Shown piece after piece: positions 44,885 through 53,829 of a DNA stretch of 64,000 nt. The DNA is from DATBGO01 sp963840095 (lineage in GTDB: Bacteria > Actinomycetota > Actinomycetes > Streptosporangiales > Streptosporangiaceae). Made by a program: the position numbers and the translations under genes. Location of the stretch: positions 186,001-250,000 of the forward strand of contig CAWIXN010000014.1 of the NCBI GenBank assembly GCA_963840095.1, given 5' to 3'. How positions within the stretch are numbered: position 1 is the stretch's first letter; every line of letters starts with the position of its first letter. The notes beneath the pieces were generated by a model that was not told the origin of the DNA, did not search any database, and saw only the letters and a list, made by a program, of their open reading frames with translations.

Positions 44885-44975
44885 GACACCATGACGTCCA
44901 TCGCGCAGGATCGGTGCCGTCGACAGAACGGCGCCCGACCAAGAAAGCAGGCGCCCGACCAAGAAAGGCAGTCCC

Positions 44976-45329
44976 ATGCAGGAAATCATCGAGCGCTACC
45001 TCGCCAGCTGGAACGAGACCGACCCAAAGATCCGCCGCGGGCTGCTGGGGGACCTGTGGGCCGATGAGGCCACCTACGTCGACCCGCTCGGGACGGCAAC
45101 CGGCCGCGACGAGATCGACGCGACGATCGTCGCCGCCCAGGCCCAGTTCCCCGGCTTCACTTTTACGCTGGCCGGCCCGGTCGACGCGCATCATCGCCAG
45201 GCCAGGTTTACCTGGGGCCTCGGGCCGGCCGGGGCGGAGCCGCTCGTCGTGGGCTTCGACGTCGCCGTGGCCGACCCGGACGGTCGGCTGGCAAGCGTAC
45301 TCGGCTTCCTCGACAAGGTCCCGGCCTGA
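44976..45329 (+). CDS. SnoaL/NTF2-like protein
   Basis: 117 residues with an NTF2-like cone: IIERYLASWNETDPKIRRGL, LWADEATYVDPLGTATGRDE, and a beta-rich second half (ARFTWGLGPAG, LVVGFDVAVADPDGRL). Such folds serve as small enzymes or ligand binders. A gaaagg site precedes the ATG; upstream is a 17-base direct repeat (gcgcccgaccaagaaag at 44931 and 44951). Probably controlled by the divergent XRE regulator. Confidence 0.75.
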   Translation: MQEIIERYLASWNETDPKIRRGLLGDLWADEATYVDPLGTATGRDEIDATIVAAQAQFPGFTFTLAGPVDAHHRQARFTWGLGPAGAEPLVVGFDVAVADPDGRLASVLGFLDKVPA

Positions 45330-45450
45330 GTTCCGGCCCCGAGCCGAGGCGCCGTTCCCGAGCCGAGGCCCCGTTCCCGAGCCGACGTCCCGTAGCCAGG
45401 GTCCCGGTCCTGAGCCAGATTCACCCGGCCCGCGCTCTTGGACCGCGACC

Positions 45451-45503
45451 TGATGGATTCGGGAATCGGTAAGGAATTCCCGTATCAATTCCCGAATCCA
45501 TCA
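45451..45503. repeat. 53-bp palindromic element, copy A
   Basis: Arms tgatggattcgggaat (45451-45466) and attcccgaatccatca (45488-45503) are perfect 16-base reverse complements around a 21-base loop. A related 53-base element with a TGATGGAT opening and a CATCA close lies at 55705-55757, and upstream flanks (gaccgcgacc and ggccgcggcc) also look alike. No poly-T follows, so it is not a simple terminator. Confidence 0.68.
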
Positions 45504-45785
45504 GCCTGCAGCGAGTTCCGTGACGCGCCAGGAGTGGATCAGCGCCAGAGATCTGCTCACCGCATCCTCGGCAGCCGCATACAGGTCGGCCTCACTGATG
45601 GTGCGTCGTTCCAGCGGGGAACGATGGGCCGCCAGTAAAGGACCACGCCGGTTCGTTGAAGTTGATCAGCGGCCATGGCTGGGTGTGGGCGCATTTCCCG
45701 GCGACCCGGTGCGGGATCGTGGCGGAGGCCGGGACGAAGTACCGGCCGAACGCCTGGTCACGGTCGTACTTGCGCGACCGCCGTC
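45501..45785 (-). pseudogene. Unrecognised gene remnant after the amine oxidase
   Basis: Minus strand, directly after the amine oxidase stop, the same frame reads RSRKYDRDQAFGRYFVPASA and TIPHRVAGKCAHTQPWPLIN; then, after a stop, the next frame reads TISEADLYAAAEDAVSRSLA and ends HSWRVTELAAG at the stop within the palindromic element. The two pieces look protein-coding and may be one frameshifted gene. I do not recognise the family. Confidence 0.4.
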
Positions 45786-47763
45786 AGCCGCGGCAGTCCG
45801 GCGTGGTCGGGGGCACGTCCAGCGCGGGATTGCGGTCGAAGAACCCGAACGGCTTCAGCCAGAACGAGACGGTGTCGACCGGCATGACCGGCCAGTCCTC
45901 GGGCCGGGGGATGTGGTGAATACCGAACACGTACCACAGCACCACGTCGGTGTTCTCGATGGAACGGTCCTGCGCGGTCCAGCGGGGCAGCCCGCTGTCG
46001 GCCTCGCTGAGATTGGGAAACTCGCCGCACGGCCAGCGCTCGTCCTGGCGGTACGGCGTGACCCACAGCGTGTGCCCGATGACCGCAGCCCGCTGCAGGA
46101 CCGGAGAAGACGGGTCCAGCATGGCCGGGAAGGAGCCGCCGGGCACCAGCTTGTACCCGACCGGGGTGCCGAGCCCGTTCCTGACGTTGTCGTTGACGAT
46201 TTTCCAGGTCTTCTGGGTGTGCCAGTCGTAGTCCTGCTGGCCCGCCGCCTCGCTGCGAAGCGGAGTCTCGCGGATCATCAGGCCCAGGCCGTACGGGTCG
46301 TCGGCGCTGGCGGGCAGCGCCTCCGACTGCGCCGCGTAGACCGTGTTGGCCCGGCCATCCACGTCAAGGTCGAGGCGGGCCACGATGAAGTGCTGGTGGA
46401 AAGGCGCATAGGTCCGCTGGTCCACCAGCGTGCCGAACGGTGGCTGGCGCCCGTCGGCGAAATAGGAGGTGACCAGGATACCGGTGGCCCGCACCTCGCA
46501 CTCGATGTTGCCGTCCTGGTAGAGCCGCCAGTACACCAGATACTCGTAGTTCGCCACGGTGACCTGGAACGACACCACGAGCCGCCGGGCCCGGCGGACC
46601 TGCGCGCCGGTCAGGTGATCCACGTGCTTCCAGCCGATCCCGTTGTCCTCCTCGTGGATGCAGATGGCGCGCGGGATGGTACGCGGCTGGCCGGCCGAGT
46701 CGTGCACCACCGCGTCGAGGTAGGTGATCTCGCCCAGGCAGTCGCAGCCGTGTTCGAGCGAGGCGGTCATGAAGCCCAGCCCCCACTCGCCGATGTCGAA
46801 CGCGGTCCGGCGGTAGTGATCGCTGGTCGGATCCCGGTAGGGCACGACCATCTCGGCGAACGACAGCCGGTGCGCGACGGGACGCAGGCGCCCCGCGTCG
46901 CGGAACCCGACCTCGTGCAGGACCAGGCCCTCCCGGTAGTTGAAGCCGAGCCGCAGCTGCCAGTTCTGCCAGGAGAGCAGCCGCCCGTCGAGGGCGAACG
47001 AGACGCCCTCCGGCTGGCTGATGTCGATCGGGCGCACCTCGCGCAGCGGCATCGGGAGGAACTTGGGCGCGTACTCGCCCATCACCTCGGGCGGCTCGAT
47101 GGCGGTGCCAGTGCCGGAGTTGTCTTCGAGCTCGAGCAGCGTCATCTGGTCGAGATCCACGATGGGGTGCAGCCCGCTGACGTGATGCGCGTAGGGGTTG
47201 CCGTCGTCAGTGCCCCGGTACCAGACGTCCGACCAGCCCAGTCGCAGGCCGTGGTAGCGCGGGGGCACGAGCGCGGCGCCGTAGGCCCATACGTCGGTGA
47301 GGATGCGGTCCCGGTCGGTCATCCCCCGCCGGGCCAGTGCCGCAGCCAGCTCCGGATGGTCGCGGAGCATCTCGTCGCATTCGTGCCACTCGTCCAGCGT
47401 CATGTTCGGCTGCTCGCCGGGCAGCAGCTCCTCCCAGGCGGTGACGGTGTCATCAGCCAGCGACACCACCGCCCGGTAGGCCTGGCCGTCATCGCGGTTC
47501 CAGCAGACGGCGACCGCCTCGCGGGCCGGTCCACCGTGCGCATCCTTGGCCGGTTCCCTGAGCGCGTCCCCGGCCGGTGCCCTCAGCGCATCCTTAGCCG
47601 GTTCCCTGAGTTCTATCGAGGCGAAACGCCATCGCGCGCCGACCGACCGCTCCCGGCGCAGCGCCGACGCGACCTGGCGGAACTCTTCGGCGGTCAGCGG
47701 GTCGAGCGGATGAGCCTGCCCGCCGACTGCGGAAACGTCCCCGGACGGTCGTGACGTGCTCAA
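45784..47763 (-). CDS. Copper amine oxidase (primary-amine oxidase)
   Basis: 659-residue TPQ-containing enzyme oxidising primary amines to aldehydes with release of ammonia and hydrogen peroxide. Visible features: TPQ precursor Tyr in VANYEYLVYWRLYQDG (N-Y-E-Y), copper His pair in FHQHFIVARLDLDVDG, third His in VFGIHHIPRPEDWPVMPVD, and the catalytic-base Asp in YLDAVVHDSAG. The N-terminal domain contains an insert of 11-residue repeats (REPAKDALRAPAGDALREPA). No signal peptide is apparent, so it is likely cytoplasmic. Substrate (tyramine, phenylethylamine, histamine) is not fixed. Confidence 0.92.
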   Translation of the reverse strand: MSTSRPSGDVSAVGGQAHPLDPLTAEEFRQVASALRRERSVGARWRFASIELREPAKDALRAPAGDALREPAKDAHGGPAREAVAVCWNRDDGQAYRAVVSLADDTVTAWEELLPGEQPNMTLDEWHECDEMLRDHPELAAALARRGMTDRDRILTDVWAYGAALVPPRYHGLRLGWSDVWYRGTDDGNPYAHHVSGLHPIVDLDQMTLLELEDNSGTGTAIEPPEVMGEYAPKFLPMPLREVRPIDISQPEGVSFALDGRLLSWQNWQLRLGFNYREGLVLHEVGFRDAGRLRPVAHRLSFAEMVVPYRDPTSDHYRRTAFDIGEWGLGFMTASLEHGCDCLGEITYLDAVVHDSAGQPRTIPRAICIHEEDNGIGWKHVDHLTGAQVRRARRLVVSFQVTVANYEYLVYWRLYQDGNIECEVRATGILVTSYFADGRQPPFGTLVDQRTYAPFHQHFIVARLDLDVDGRANTVYAAQSEALPASADDPYGLGLMIRETPLRSEAAGQQDYDWHTQKTWKIVNDNVRNGLGTPVGYKLVPGGSFPAMLDPSSPVLQRAAVIGHTLWVTPYRQDERWPCGEFPNLSEADSGLPRWTAQDRSIENTDVVLWYVFGIHHIPRPEDWPVMPVDTVSFWLKPFGFFDRNPALDVPPTTPDCRG

Positions 47764-47857
47764 CGATGCCTCCCGATGAGCTGCGACCAGGCAGCCCGGC
47801 TCAGTCCGACGAGCGTAGCGGGCAGGCCGGCCTGGCCGACGCCGCCCGCTGACGCGG

Positions 47858-49444
47858 CTACCGCGTGCCGCCGGGCCGCCGACGCCAGATCAGCCAGCCA
47901 GTCCCGCCGATGACGACCACTGCTCCGGCAATGATGCCAGCGATGGCGCCAGAAGAAATCCCTCCGGTGCCGGCCTTTGACTGGGTGTTGGGGCTGGGCG
48001 CCGGGCTGGCGGTGGGGGTCGGCACCGGCGTGGCGGAGCCGCCTGACGACGATGCGGTGAAGGCGACGACACGGTCAGCGGCCGGAGCCAGCAGCAGGCC
48101 CTCGCCGACACTCGGAGTAGGAAAATGGTTGGCCACTGCCCCGATGGATGCCTGCTGCCTGACTTTGCCTGTCACCGGATCGAGGCCGTACAACGTGCCG
48201 TTCTGCCCGATCGTCCAGACCAGGCCCGCGGCGACGATGGGCGGCCCGCCGCCCGTTCCCGAGTTCCACGCCAGCGCGACCGCCGGCCGGGACTTGGCGA
48301 CCCGGACCGCGATTATGCCCGCCAGGCAGGGCAGGTACGCCGTGGTCCCGACCACTGCCGCGCCGCCGTCGATGTCGCTGCCACACACCTGCCCGGTCGC
48401 TGCCTGTTGTCCGCCGATGCCGCCCAGGTGCGTGCCGCTCAGGAGATAGACGATGCGGGACTTGCCGGTCAGCAGCACCTGGCCATCAGAAAACAGCATC
48501 GGCACGGTCGACATGTCCAGATCGCTGGCGTTGTTCGCCGCCCAGCTGGTCGGCGCGAAGAACTGCAAGCGCCGGAGCGACGATGAGAGCTCCAGCGCCG
48601 CGTCACTGTTGTCGTAGGCATGGCCAGCCGAGTGGACCGAGCCGTTCCCGGTGCTGACCCAGATGTGGCCGCTGCTATCGACGGCTGGTGCTGCCCCGCC
48701 CATCCAGACCGCTCCCTGCGACTCGCCGGATCCGGCGTCGACCGTGAAGTCCGCCGGCGGGCCGCCGGTTTCGGGGACCGCCACCACCCGGCCCCGGTAG
48801 GAAGCGCAGTCCCCGTAGTTGCCGCCGAAGCCGAACACCACCCGGCCGGCGTCCAGGTTCAGGCCGGTGCGCTGCAGCAGCGCCGCGGGGTCCGCTCCGG
48901 CCGGGTCGACGTCCTGGCTCATCTCGCGCCTTCCCGAGCTGGTGCTGAGGCCGACCAGCAGGTGCGCGGGGCTCCCGTGCAGCAGTTCGTCTGCTACCAC
49001 GAAGATCTCGTGTCGGGAGGGGTCGATGACCGGCGTACCTGTGATGCCCACGGTGGGCGAGATGTCGCCGCAGGGCAGCGATCCCGATGGCACCGGGGTG
49101 CCCAGATGCGACGACCACAGGACCGCGCCGGTGCCGGGGGCGAGCGCGTACACCGTGTCGTTCTCGGTGGCCACGTAGATCCGGCCGGACGATACCAGCG
49201 GCTCGCCATAGATCTCGCCATCGAGAGCGGGTGAGGTCCACGCGCGGCGGCTGGTGTCCACCGCGCGCACCGAATACACCACGCCGCTTCCGGCCGCGTC
49301 ATGGTGATACACGGTCCAGGAGCCCGAGCCCGAGATTGCCGCCGCGCCGGCCGGGCCGCTGGCCATGACCCAGATCACTGATACCCAGATCACTAAGGTC
49401 AGGCCCAGCAGCCGTGCCCACGACCTGCGCTGCCGTGTTCTCAT
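47858..49444 (-). CDS. PQQ-type beta-propeller membrane-anchored protein
   Basis: 528 residues from ATG 49444 (the upstream ORF extension is not credible). Signal peptide LLGLTLVIWVSVIWVMASGP; repeated propeller strands of the PQQ/pyrrolo-quinoline type (IYVATENDTVYALAPGTGAV, LWSSHLG, VWTIGQNGTLYGLDPVTG); then a Pro/Ser/Thr-rich linker and a C-terminal anchor (GIIAGAVVVIGGTGWLIW) with basic tail RRRPGG. Two Cys pairs may be disulphides. Could be a surface-exposed binding protein; no catalytic residues recognised. Confidence 0.78.
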   Translation of the reverse strand: MRTRQRRSWARLLGLTLVIWVSVIWVMASGPAGAAAISGSGSWTVYHHDAAGSGVVYSVRAVDTSRRAWTSPALDGEIYGEPLVSSGRIYVATENDTVYALAPGTGAVLWSSHLGTPVPSGSLPCGDISPTVGITGTPVIDPSRHEIFVVADELLHGSPAHLLVGLSTSSGRREMSQDVDPAGADPAALLQRTGLNLDAGRVVFGFGGNYGDCASYRGRVVAVPETGGPPADFTVDAGSGESQGAVWMGGAAPAVDSSGHIWVSTGNGSVHSAGHAYDNSDAALELSSSLRRLQFFAPTSWAANNASDLDMSTVPMLFSDGQVLLTGKSRIVYLLSGTHLGGIGGQQAATGQVCGSDIDGGAAVVGTTAYLPCLAGIIAVRVAKSRPAVALAWNSGTGGGPPIVAAGLVWTIGQNGTLYGLDPVTGKVRQQASIGAVANHFPTPSVGEGLLLAPAADRVVAFTASSSGGSATPVPTPTASPAPSPNTQSKAGTGGISSGAIAGIIAGAVVVIGGTGWLIWRRRPGGTR

Positions 49445-49470
49445 GGCAGCATCATGGCGCAGCGGCCTGG

Positions 49471-49833
49471 TCAGGCTCCCCGGTTGCCGTCGATCGTCAG
49501 CTCGACCCGCTCGTCGTAGAAGCACATCAGGCCAGCGATCTCCGCAGCCTGCGGAATCGGGTTCTCGTAGCTCCACACGAGATCGTCATAGACTTCTCCG
49601 CCCGCCTGCACCGACCAGTACGAAGCCTGGCCTTTGAAGGGACAGGTGGTGTGCCGGTCGGTAGGGTGCAGCAGCTCCGTGCGGATGTCGTCCCTGGGCA
49701 GGTAGTAACGGGTCGGCAGTCCGGTCTCGTCCAGCAGGACAGGCCGATCCGATTCCGCCAGCTTCACCCCGCCCAGGGTGACCTCTATATGGAGCGCGGC
49801 AGGAGTAGTCGTGATCTTGTGCCCGGTAGCCAT
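49471..49833 (-). CDS. DUF427 domain protein
   Basis: 120 residues. The DUF427 signature is clear: GGVKLAESDRPVLLDETGLP, TRYYLPRDDIR, CPFKGQASYWSVQAGGEVYD and WSYENPIPQAAEIAGLMCFY. Function of the family is not established; many bacteria keep single copies. ATG 49833 selected. Confidence 0.88.
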   Translation of the reverse strand: MATGHKITTTPAALHIEVTLGGVKLAESDRPVLLDETGLPTRYYLPRDDIRTELLHPTDRHTTCPFKGQASYWSVQAGGEVYDDLVWSYENPIPQAAEIAGLMCFYDERVELTIDGNRGA

Positions 49834-50303
49834 GTCCGTGCCAACCGAGGGACGACCCCGATGATTCCGGTCTCAAGCCCGATGATTCGGCCCTCAAACC
49901 GTTGCGTCAGCTCGCACCTGTACCGGATTTGCTGGCCGTATAACCGACATTTCGGAGGGTTCTGGCCTCAAAATCCGGTACAGGTGCGTCTTGAGCGCCC
50001 GCTGACGGGACGGGTTTGCGGGCACTCGCCGGGTCAGCTCTCCTGGTGCTTCAGGTGGACGGTGACGGTGGTCACCGACGGCGCCAGCGTGACCGTAGCG
50101 CCGCTGGCCCGCCACTACCCGCGCCCAGCTCGGCCTAACACGGGCAATTCAGGTCAGCCCGACTGGTAGCAAGCCGTGAAACGGGGTCGCTGAAAGTTGT
50201 CGGCGTGATAGTGGTGACGGATGGTAACCCGTGGCAATTGTCATGGTTACGTTATGAGAAACGAACTCGGCCGGCGCACCGGAGTGATGCGACGATAAGG
50301 CCT
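49834..50303. other. Intergenic stretch, no gene
   Basis: 470 bases upstream of the ABC ATPase. Apart from the inverted repeat at 49913-49988 I see no gene; ORFs here have no coding character. It should hold promoters for the DUF427 gene (minus) and the ABC operon (plus). Confidence 0.5.
49913..49988. repeat. 18-bp perfect inverted repeat, 40-base spacer
   Basis: cgcacctgtaccggattt (49913-49930) and aaatccggtacaggtgcg (49971-49988) are exact reverse complements with 40 bases between. No target-site duplication or transposase; the size suits a small non-autonomous element end pair or a long hairpin. Confidence 0.65.
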
Positions 50304-51272
50304 ATGGCACCGACTACCAGCTCTGGTTACTGGCAGGGATCACGGCTGACGGGCAACGGGCCGCCGCTGGCCATTGGCCTGAGGGGGGTGCGCAAGAACT
50401 TCGGCCCGGTCGAAGCGGTGCGGGGCATCGACCTGGAGATCTCCTCTGGTGAGATCGTCGCGTTCCTCGGGCCCAATGGCGCGGGCAAGACCACGACCAT
50501 CGACATGATCCTGGGATTGTCCAAGCCCACCGCGGGGGAAGTGTCGGTGTTTGGCATGCACTCCCGGCAGGCCATCGCTCACGGGCTCGTCTCCGCGGTG
50601 ATGCAGACCGGGGGCCTGCTCAAGGACCTCACCGTGGCGGAGACCGCCCAGTACACCGCGAGCCTGTTCGCGCATTCCAAGCCGGTGCCGGACGTCCTGG
50701 CCCGGGCCGGCATCACCGGCATCGCGGGCCGCAAGGTCGGCAAGTGCTCGGGCGGCGAGCAGCAACGGCTGCGCTTCGCCATGGCCCTGCTGCCCGACCC
50801 GGAACTGCTGATCCTCGACGAGCCCACGACCGGGATGGATGTCGAGGGCCGGCGCAGTTTCTGGGCGGCGATCAGGCAGGACGCCGAGGAGGGGCGCACC
50901 GTGCTGTTCGCGACCCACTATCTCGAGGAAGCCGACGCCTACGCCGACCGAATCATCCTGGTGCGCCACGGGCAGGTCGTCGCCGACGGCACCGCGGCGG
51001 AGATCAAGGCGATGGCGGCAGGCCGGACGGTGCGCGCCACGCTGCCCGGTGCTGACACCGATGCGCTGCGCCGGATACCCGGAGCGGACAGTGTGGAGGT
51101 GCGCGGTGACACGGTCCTCGTGCACTCCAGCGACAGCGATGCGGTAGCCAGATTCCTGCTGAGCAGCACGCAGGCCAAGGACCTGGAGATCACCGCCCGC
51201 GGCATCGAGGACGCTTTCATCGCCCTGACCAGCGACGACAACGCCACCAGCAGTGCAGGAGTGACGCGATGA
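50304..51272 (+). CDS. ABC transporter ATP-binding protein (drug/ABC-2 type)
   Basis: 322 residues. Walker A FLGPNGAGKTTTIDMILG, signature GKCSGGEQQRLRFAMALLPD, Walker B LLILDEPTTGMDVEG, H-loop FATHYLEEADAYADRI. The C-terminal extension (LPGADTDALRRIPGADSVEV) is like that of DrrA-type exporters. ATG 50304 preferred. Start of next gene overlaps by four bases (ATGA). Confidence 0.9.
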   Translation: MAPTTSSGYWQGSRLTGNGPPLAIGLRGVRKNFGPVEAVRGIDLEISSGEIVAFLGPNGAGKTTTIDMILGLSKPTAGEVSVFGMHSRQAIAHGLVSAVMQTGGLLKDLTVAETAQYTASLFAHSKPVPDVLARAGITGIAGRKVGKCSGGEQQRLRFAMALLPDPELLILDEPTTGMDVEGRRSFWAAIRQDAEEGRTVLFATHYLEEADAYADRIILVRHGQVVADGTAAEIKAMAAGRTVRATLPGADTDALRRIPGADSVEVRGDTVLVHSSDSDAVARFLLSSTQAKDLEITARGIEDAFIALTSDDNATSSAGVTR

Positions 51273-52066
51273 CCACGTCGGCCCGCCTCCCGGACCTGAC
51301 CGCCCGCCGGGCCCCGCGCATGGGCGGCTTCAACCTGACCGTGCTCAGGATCGAGGTGCGCCGCCTGCTGCGCAACCGGCGCACCCTGCTGTTCGCGACG
51401 ATCGCGCCCGCGTTTTTCTTCCTGATCTTCGGCCTGAACGCGTCCTACGTCCATGAGCGCGCCGGGCACGGCAACGTCACTGCGTTCGTCATGATCAGCA
51501 TGGCGCTCTATGGTGCTGTGCTCGCGACCACCAGCGGAGGCGCACTGGTCTCGATCGAGCGCGCCGTCGGCTGGAGCCGCCAGCTCCGGCTGACCCCGCT
51601 GTCGCCGCCGGCCTACATCGCGATCAAGGTGCTGACCGCGCTGGTACTCGGGCTCGCCTCGGTCATAGTCGTCTACGCGGTCGGGGCCATGACCGGCAAG
51701 CCGTCGATGCCGGGCTATCTGTGGGTCGCTACCGGGCTGTGCGTCTGGATCGGCTCGCTGCTGTTCGCGGCGTTCGGCTTGTTCATGGGCTATCTGCTGC
51801 CGACCGAGAACGTCATGCAGATCCTGAGCTTCGTGCTCATCCTGTTCGCCTTCGCCGGCGGCCTGTTCATCCCGCTGAGCCAGTACCCCCACGTGCTGCA
51901 GACGCTCGCCAAGTTCACCCCGCTCTACGGCCTCAACGAGCTGACGCATGCGCCGCTGCTCGGCGTCGGCGTCGACATCGTGTGGGTCGCCAACGTCCTG
52001 GCCTGGCTGGTGATCTTCGCCGGCGGCGCGATGTGGCGGTTCCGCAAGGACACCGCACGGGTCTGA
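51269..52066 (+). CDS. ABC-2 family transporter permease
   Basis: 265 residues with six hydrophobic segments (FATIAPAFFFLIFGLNASYV, VTAFVMISMALYGAVLATTS, LVLGLASVIVVYAVGAMTG, GSLLFAAFGLFMGYLLP, FVLILFAFAGGLFIPLSQYP and a final one). Translationally coupled to the ATPase (ATGA). With it forms a two-component exporter; cargo unknown, possibly a lipid or antibiotic. Confidence 0.88.
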   Translation: MTTSARLPDLTARRAPRMGGFNLTVLRIEVRRLLRNRRTLLFATIAPAFFFLIFGLNASYVHERAGHGNVTAFVMISMALYGAVLATTSGGALVSIERAVGWSRQLRLTPLSPPAYIAIKVLTALVLGLASVIVVYAVGAMTGKPSMPGYLWVATGLCVWIGSLLFAAFGLFMGYLLPTENVMQILSFVLILFAFAGGLFIPLSQYPHVLQTLAKFTPLYGLNELTHAPLLGVGVDIVWVANVLAWLVIFAGGAMWRFRKDTARV

Positions 52067-52096
52067 GCCGGACCCGGCGCCAGGGCTGGCGTCAGC

Positions 52097-52894
52097 TCAC
52101 CGGATGCCGGACGCGATGGCAGCCTCGAAGCGTTCGAGCACTTCCTGGTCGCCCGTGCGCTGTACCGGGGCCGCTGATGGCCGGTGCCACAGCCAGCAGT
52201 CCAGGTCCGCCGCGCTCCCGCTGACCGTCGCGGCCGCCGGCAGGCCCAGATCCTGACTGGCGGCCAGGATGGCAGGCTCGTCATAGGCTTTCTGGTCGCT
52301 TGGGTCAGTGCCGGTGAACCGGCCCAGCGTGACCAGCCACGAGTCCGCGGTATCGGTGGCCCGGAGCCGGAGAGGCTGTACATCGCCGGGCGTGAAGATC
52401 CCCCATCCCGGCAGGGGGCCGTACATGACCCGCAGGATCTCGTCGACCCCGTCGGCGCTCAGCTGCGGGTCCATGGAGGTGCGGTCACCCGCGGTCAGTT
52501 CGGCGTCGACCCGGTGGATCAGTGCCTCGTGGGCCTGCCGCCTGCGGATGAAACCGGCCGTGTGGTCCTCCGACCACGTCCAGGCCGGGCTCTGTGGCGG
52601 CGTCGCGGCCAGGATCTCCTGCAGGTCATGGCTCGCGCGCTGGTAGAAGTCGGCCAGGGCGGCGCGGCTGTCCGGGCGGGCCGGCATGACCCGCTCGGCC
52701 TGCTCGCCGGTCATCCCCTCGCGCACGACCGTGCCCCAGAACCACTGCACCTCTGCGAGGTGCCACAGCAGGTCGTCGGCGTTCCAGTCCGGGCACGACG
52801 GCACCCGCACATCGGGCGGGACGTCATGGAGAACCTCACCGAAGCGGGCGGAGTCGGTGGCGAGATGAGAGAGATAGTCCAGATTGATAGCCAT
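52097..52894 (-). CDS. Maleylpyruvate isomerase-family mycothiol-dependent enzyme
   Basis: 265 residues. N-terminal DinB-like four-helix bundle with WHLAEVQWFWG and RRRQAHEALIHRVDAELTAG giving the metal/thiol His set, then the C-terminal MDMPI domain (WLVTLGRFTG, VSGSAADLDCWLWHRP). Family members use mycothiol, an actinobacterial thiol. Specific substrate not assigned. Confidence 0.85.
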   Translation of the reverse strand: MAINLDYLSHLATDSARFGEVLHDVPPDVRVPSCPDWNADDLLWHLAEVQWFWGTVVREGMTGEQAERVMPARPDSRAALADFYQRASHDLQEILAATPPQSPAWTWSEDHTAGFIRRRQAHEALIHRVDAELTAGDRTSMDPQLSADGVDEILRVMYGPLPGWGIFTPGDVQPLRLRATDTADSWLVTLGRFTGTDPSDQKAYDEPAILAASQDLGLPAAATVSGSAADLDCWLWHRPSAAPVQRTGDQEVLERFEAAIASGIR

Positions 52895-52944
52895 GCGGCG
52901 GAGGCTACCGGCGGCGGCCCGCGGCTCGCTGGCAGACTTGAGGA

Positions 52945-53829
52945 GTGCCAGCGGAAGAGACGGAGGCGAGCGAGGTCACCGCGTTCTGGCGGGCGCTCGG
53001 GCTGCCCGGCCTGGTGGACGTGCACACGCACTTCATGCCGGCGAATGTGCTCGCCAAGGTCTGGGCATTCTTCGAGGCAGGCCGGGCCGCGGTCGGGCAG
53101 GCCTGGCCGATCGTTTACCGGCAGCCCGAGGAGGATCGGCTGGCGCTGCTGCGAGGGTTCGGCGTGCGCAGGTTCGGCGCGCTGCTGTACCCGCACAAGC
53201 CCGGCATGGCGTCGTGGCTGAACTCCTGGGCGGCCGATTTCGCGGCCAGGAACCCGGATGCGCTGCACAGCGCCACGTTCTTCGCCGAGCCCGGGGCCGA
53301 CCGCTATGTTGCGGAGGCGATTGGCGCGGGCGCTCGCCTGTTCAAGGCTCATCTGCAGGTGGGCGGCTACGATCCGCGCGATGAGCTGCTCGAGCCGGTG
53401 TGGGGCCTGCTCGCCGAGTCGGGGGTACCGGTGATCGTGCACTGCGGCTCAGGCCCGACGCCAGGGCGCTACACCGGCCCCGGCCCGATGTCGCAAGTGC
53501 TCGCCCGCCATCCCGCGCTGGTCACGATCATCGCCCACCTCGGGGCGCCGGAGTACGGCGATTTCCTCGGCCTCGCGGAGTGGCATCCCGGCGTTCACCT
53601 CGATACCACGATGGCCTTCAGCAGCTTCCTGGAGCGCCTGGCGCCGTTCCCCGCCGACCTGCGGCCCCGGCTGGCCGCGCTGGGTGACCGCATCCTGCTG
53701 GGCAGCGACTTCCCCAACATTCCCTATCCCTACCTGCACCAGCTGCAGGCCCTGGAACGCCTCGGGCTCGGCGCCGAATGGCTGCGCGGCGTCTGCTATG
53801 AGAATGCGGTCCGGCTGCTTCGGCTGTGA
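52945..53829 (+). CDS. Amidohydrolase-family protein
   Basis: 294 residues, TIM barrel. Metal sites: VDVHTHFMPANVL at the N-terminus, VIVHCGSGPTPG, TIIAHLGAPEYGDF, and LLGSDFPNIPYPY with the conserved Asp; a 2-pyrone-dicarboxylate/ACMSD-like branch of the superfamily. GTG 52945 chosen, with aggag overlapping. Its end overlaps the rho stop by 34 bases. Substrate unknown. Confidence 0.83.
   Translation: MPAEETEASEVTAFWRALGLPGLVDVHTHFMPANVLAKVWAFFEAGRAAVGQAWPIVYRQPEEDRLALLRGFGVRRFGALLYPHKPGMASWLNSWAADFAARNPDALHSATFFAEPGADRYVAEAIGAGARLFKAHLQVGGYDPRDELLEPVWGLLAESGVPVIVHCGSGPTPGRYTGPGPMSQVLARHPALVTIIAHLGAPEYGDFLGLAEWHPGVHLDTTMAFSSFLERLAPFPADLRPRLAALGDRILLGSDFPNIPYPYLHQLQALERLGLGAEWLRGVCYENAVRLLRL

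Noticed and set aside
45451..45503. Copy A palindrome as an intrinsic terminator
   Set aside because: No U-run follows either arm, and a related sequence recurs 10 kb away in a different setting.
45520..47754. Plus-strand ORF (744 codons) opposite the amine oxidase
   Set aside because: No recognisable domain, while the minus strand has TPQ and copper-site motifs.
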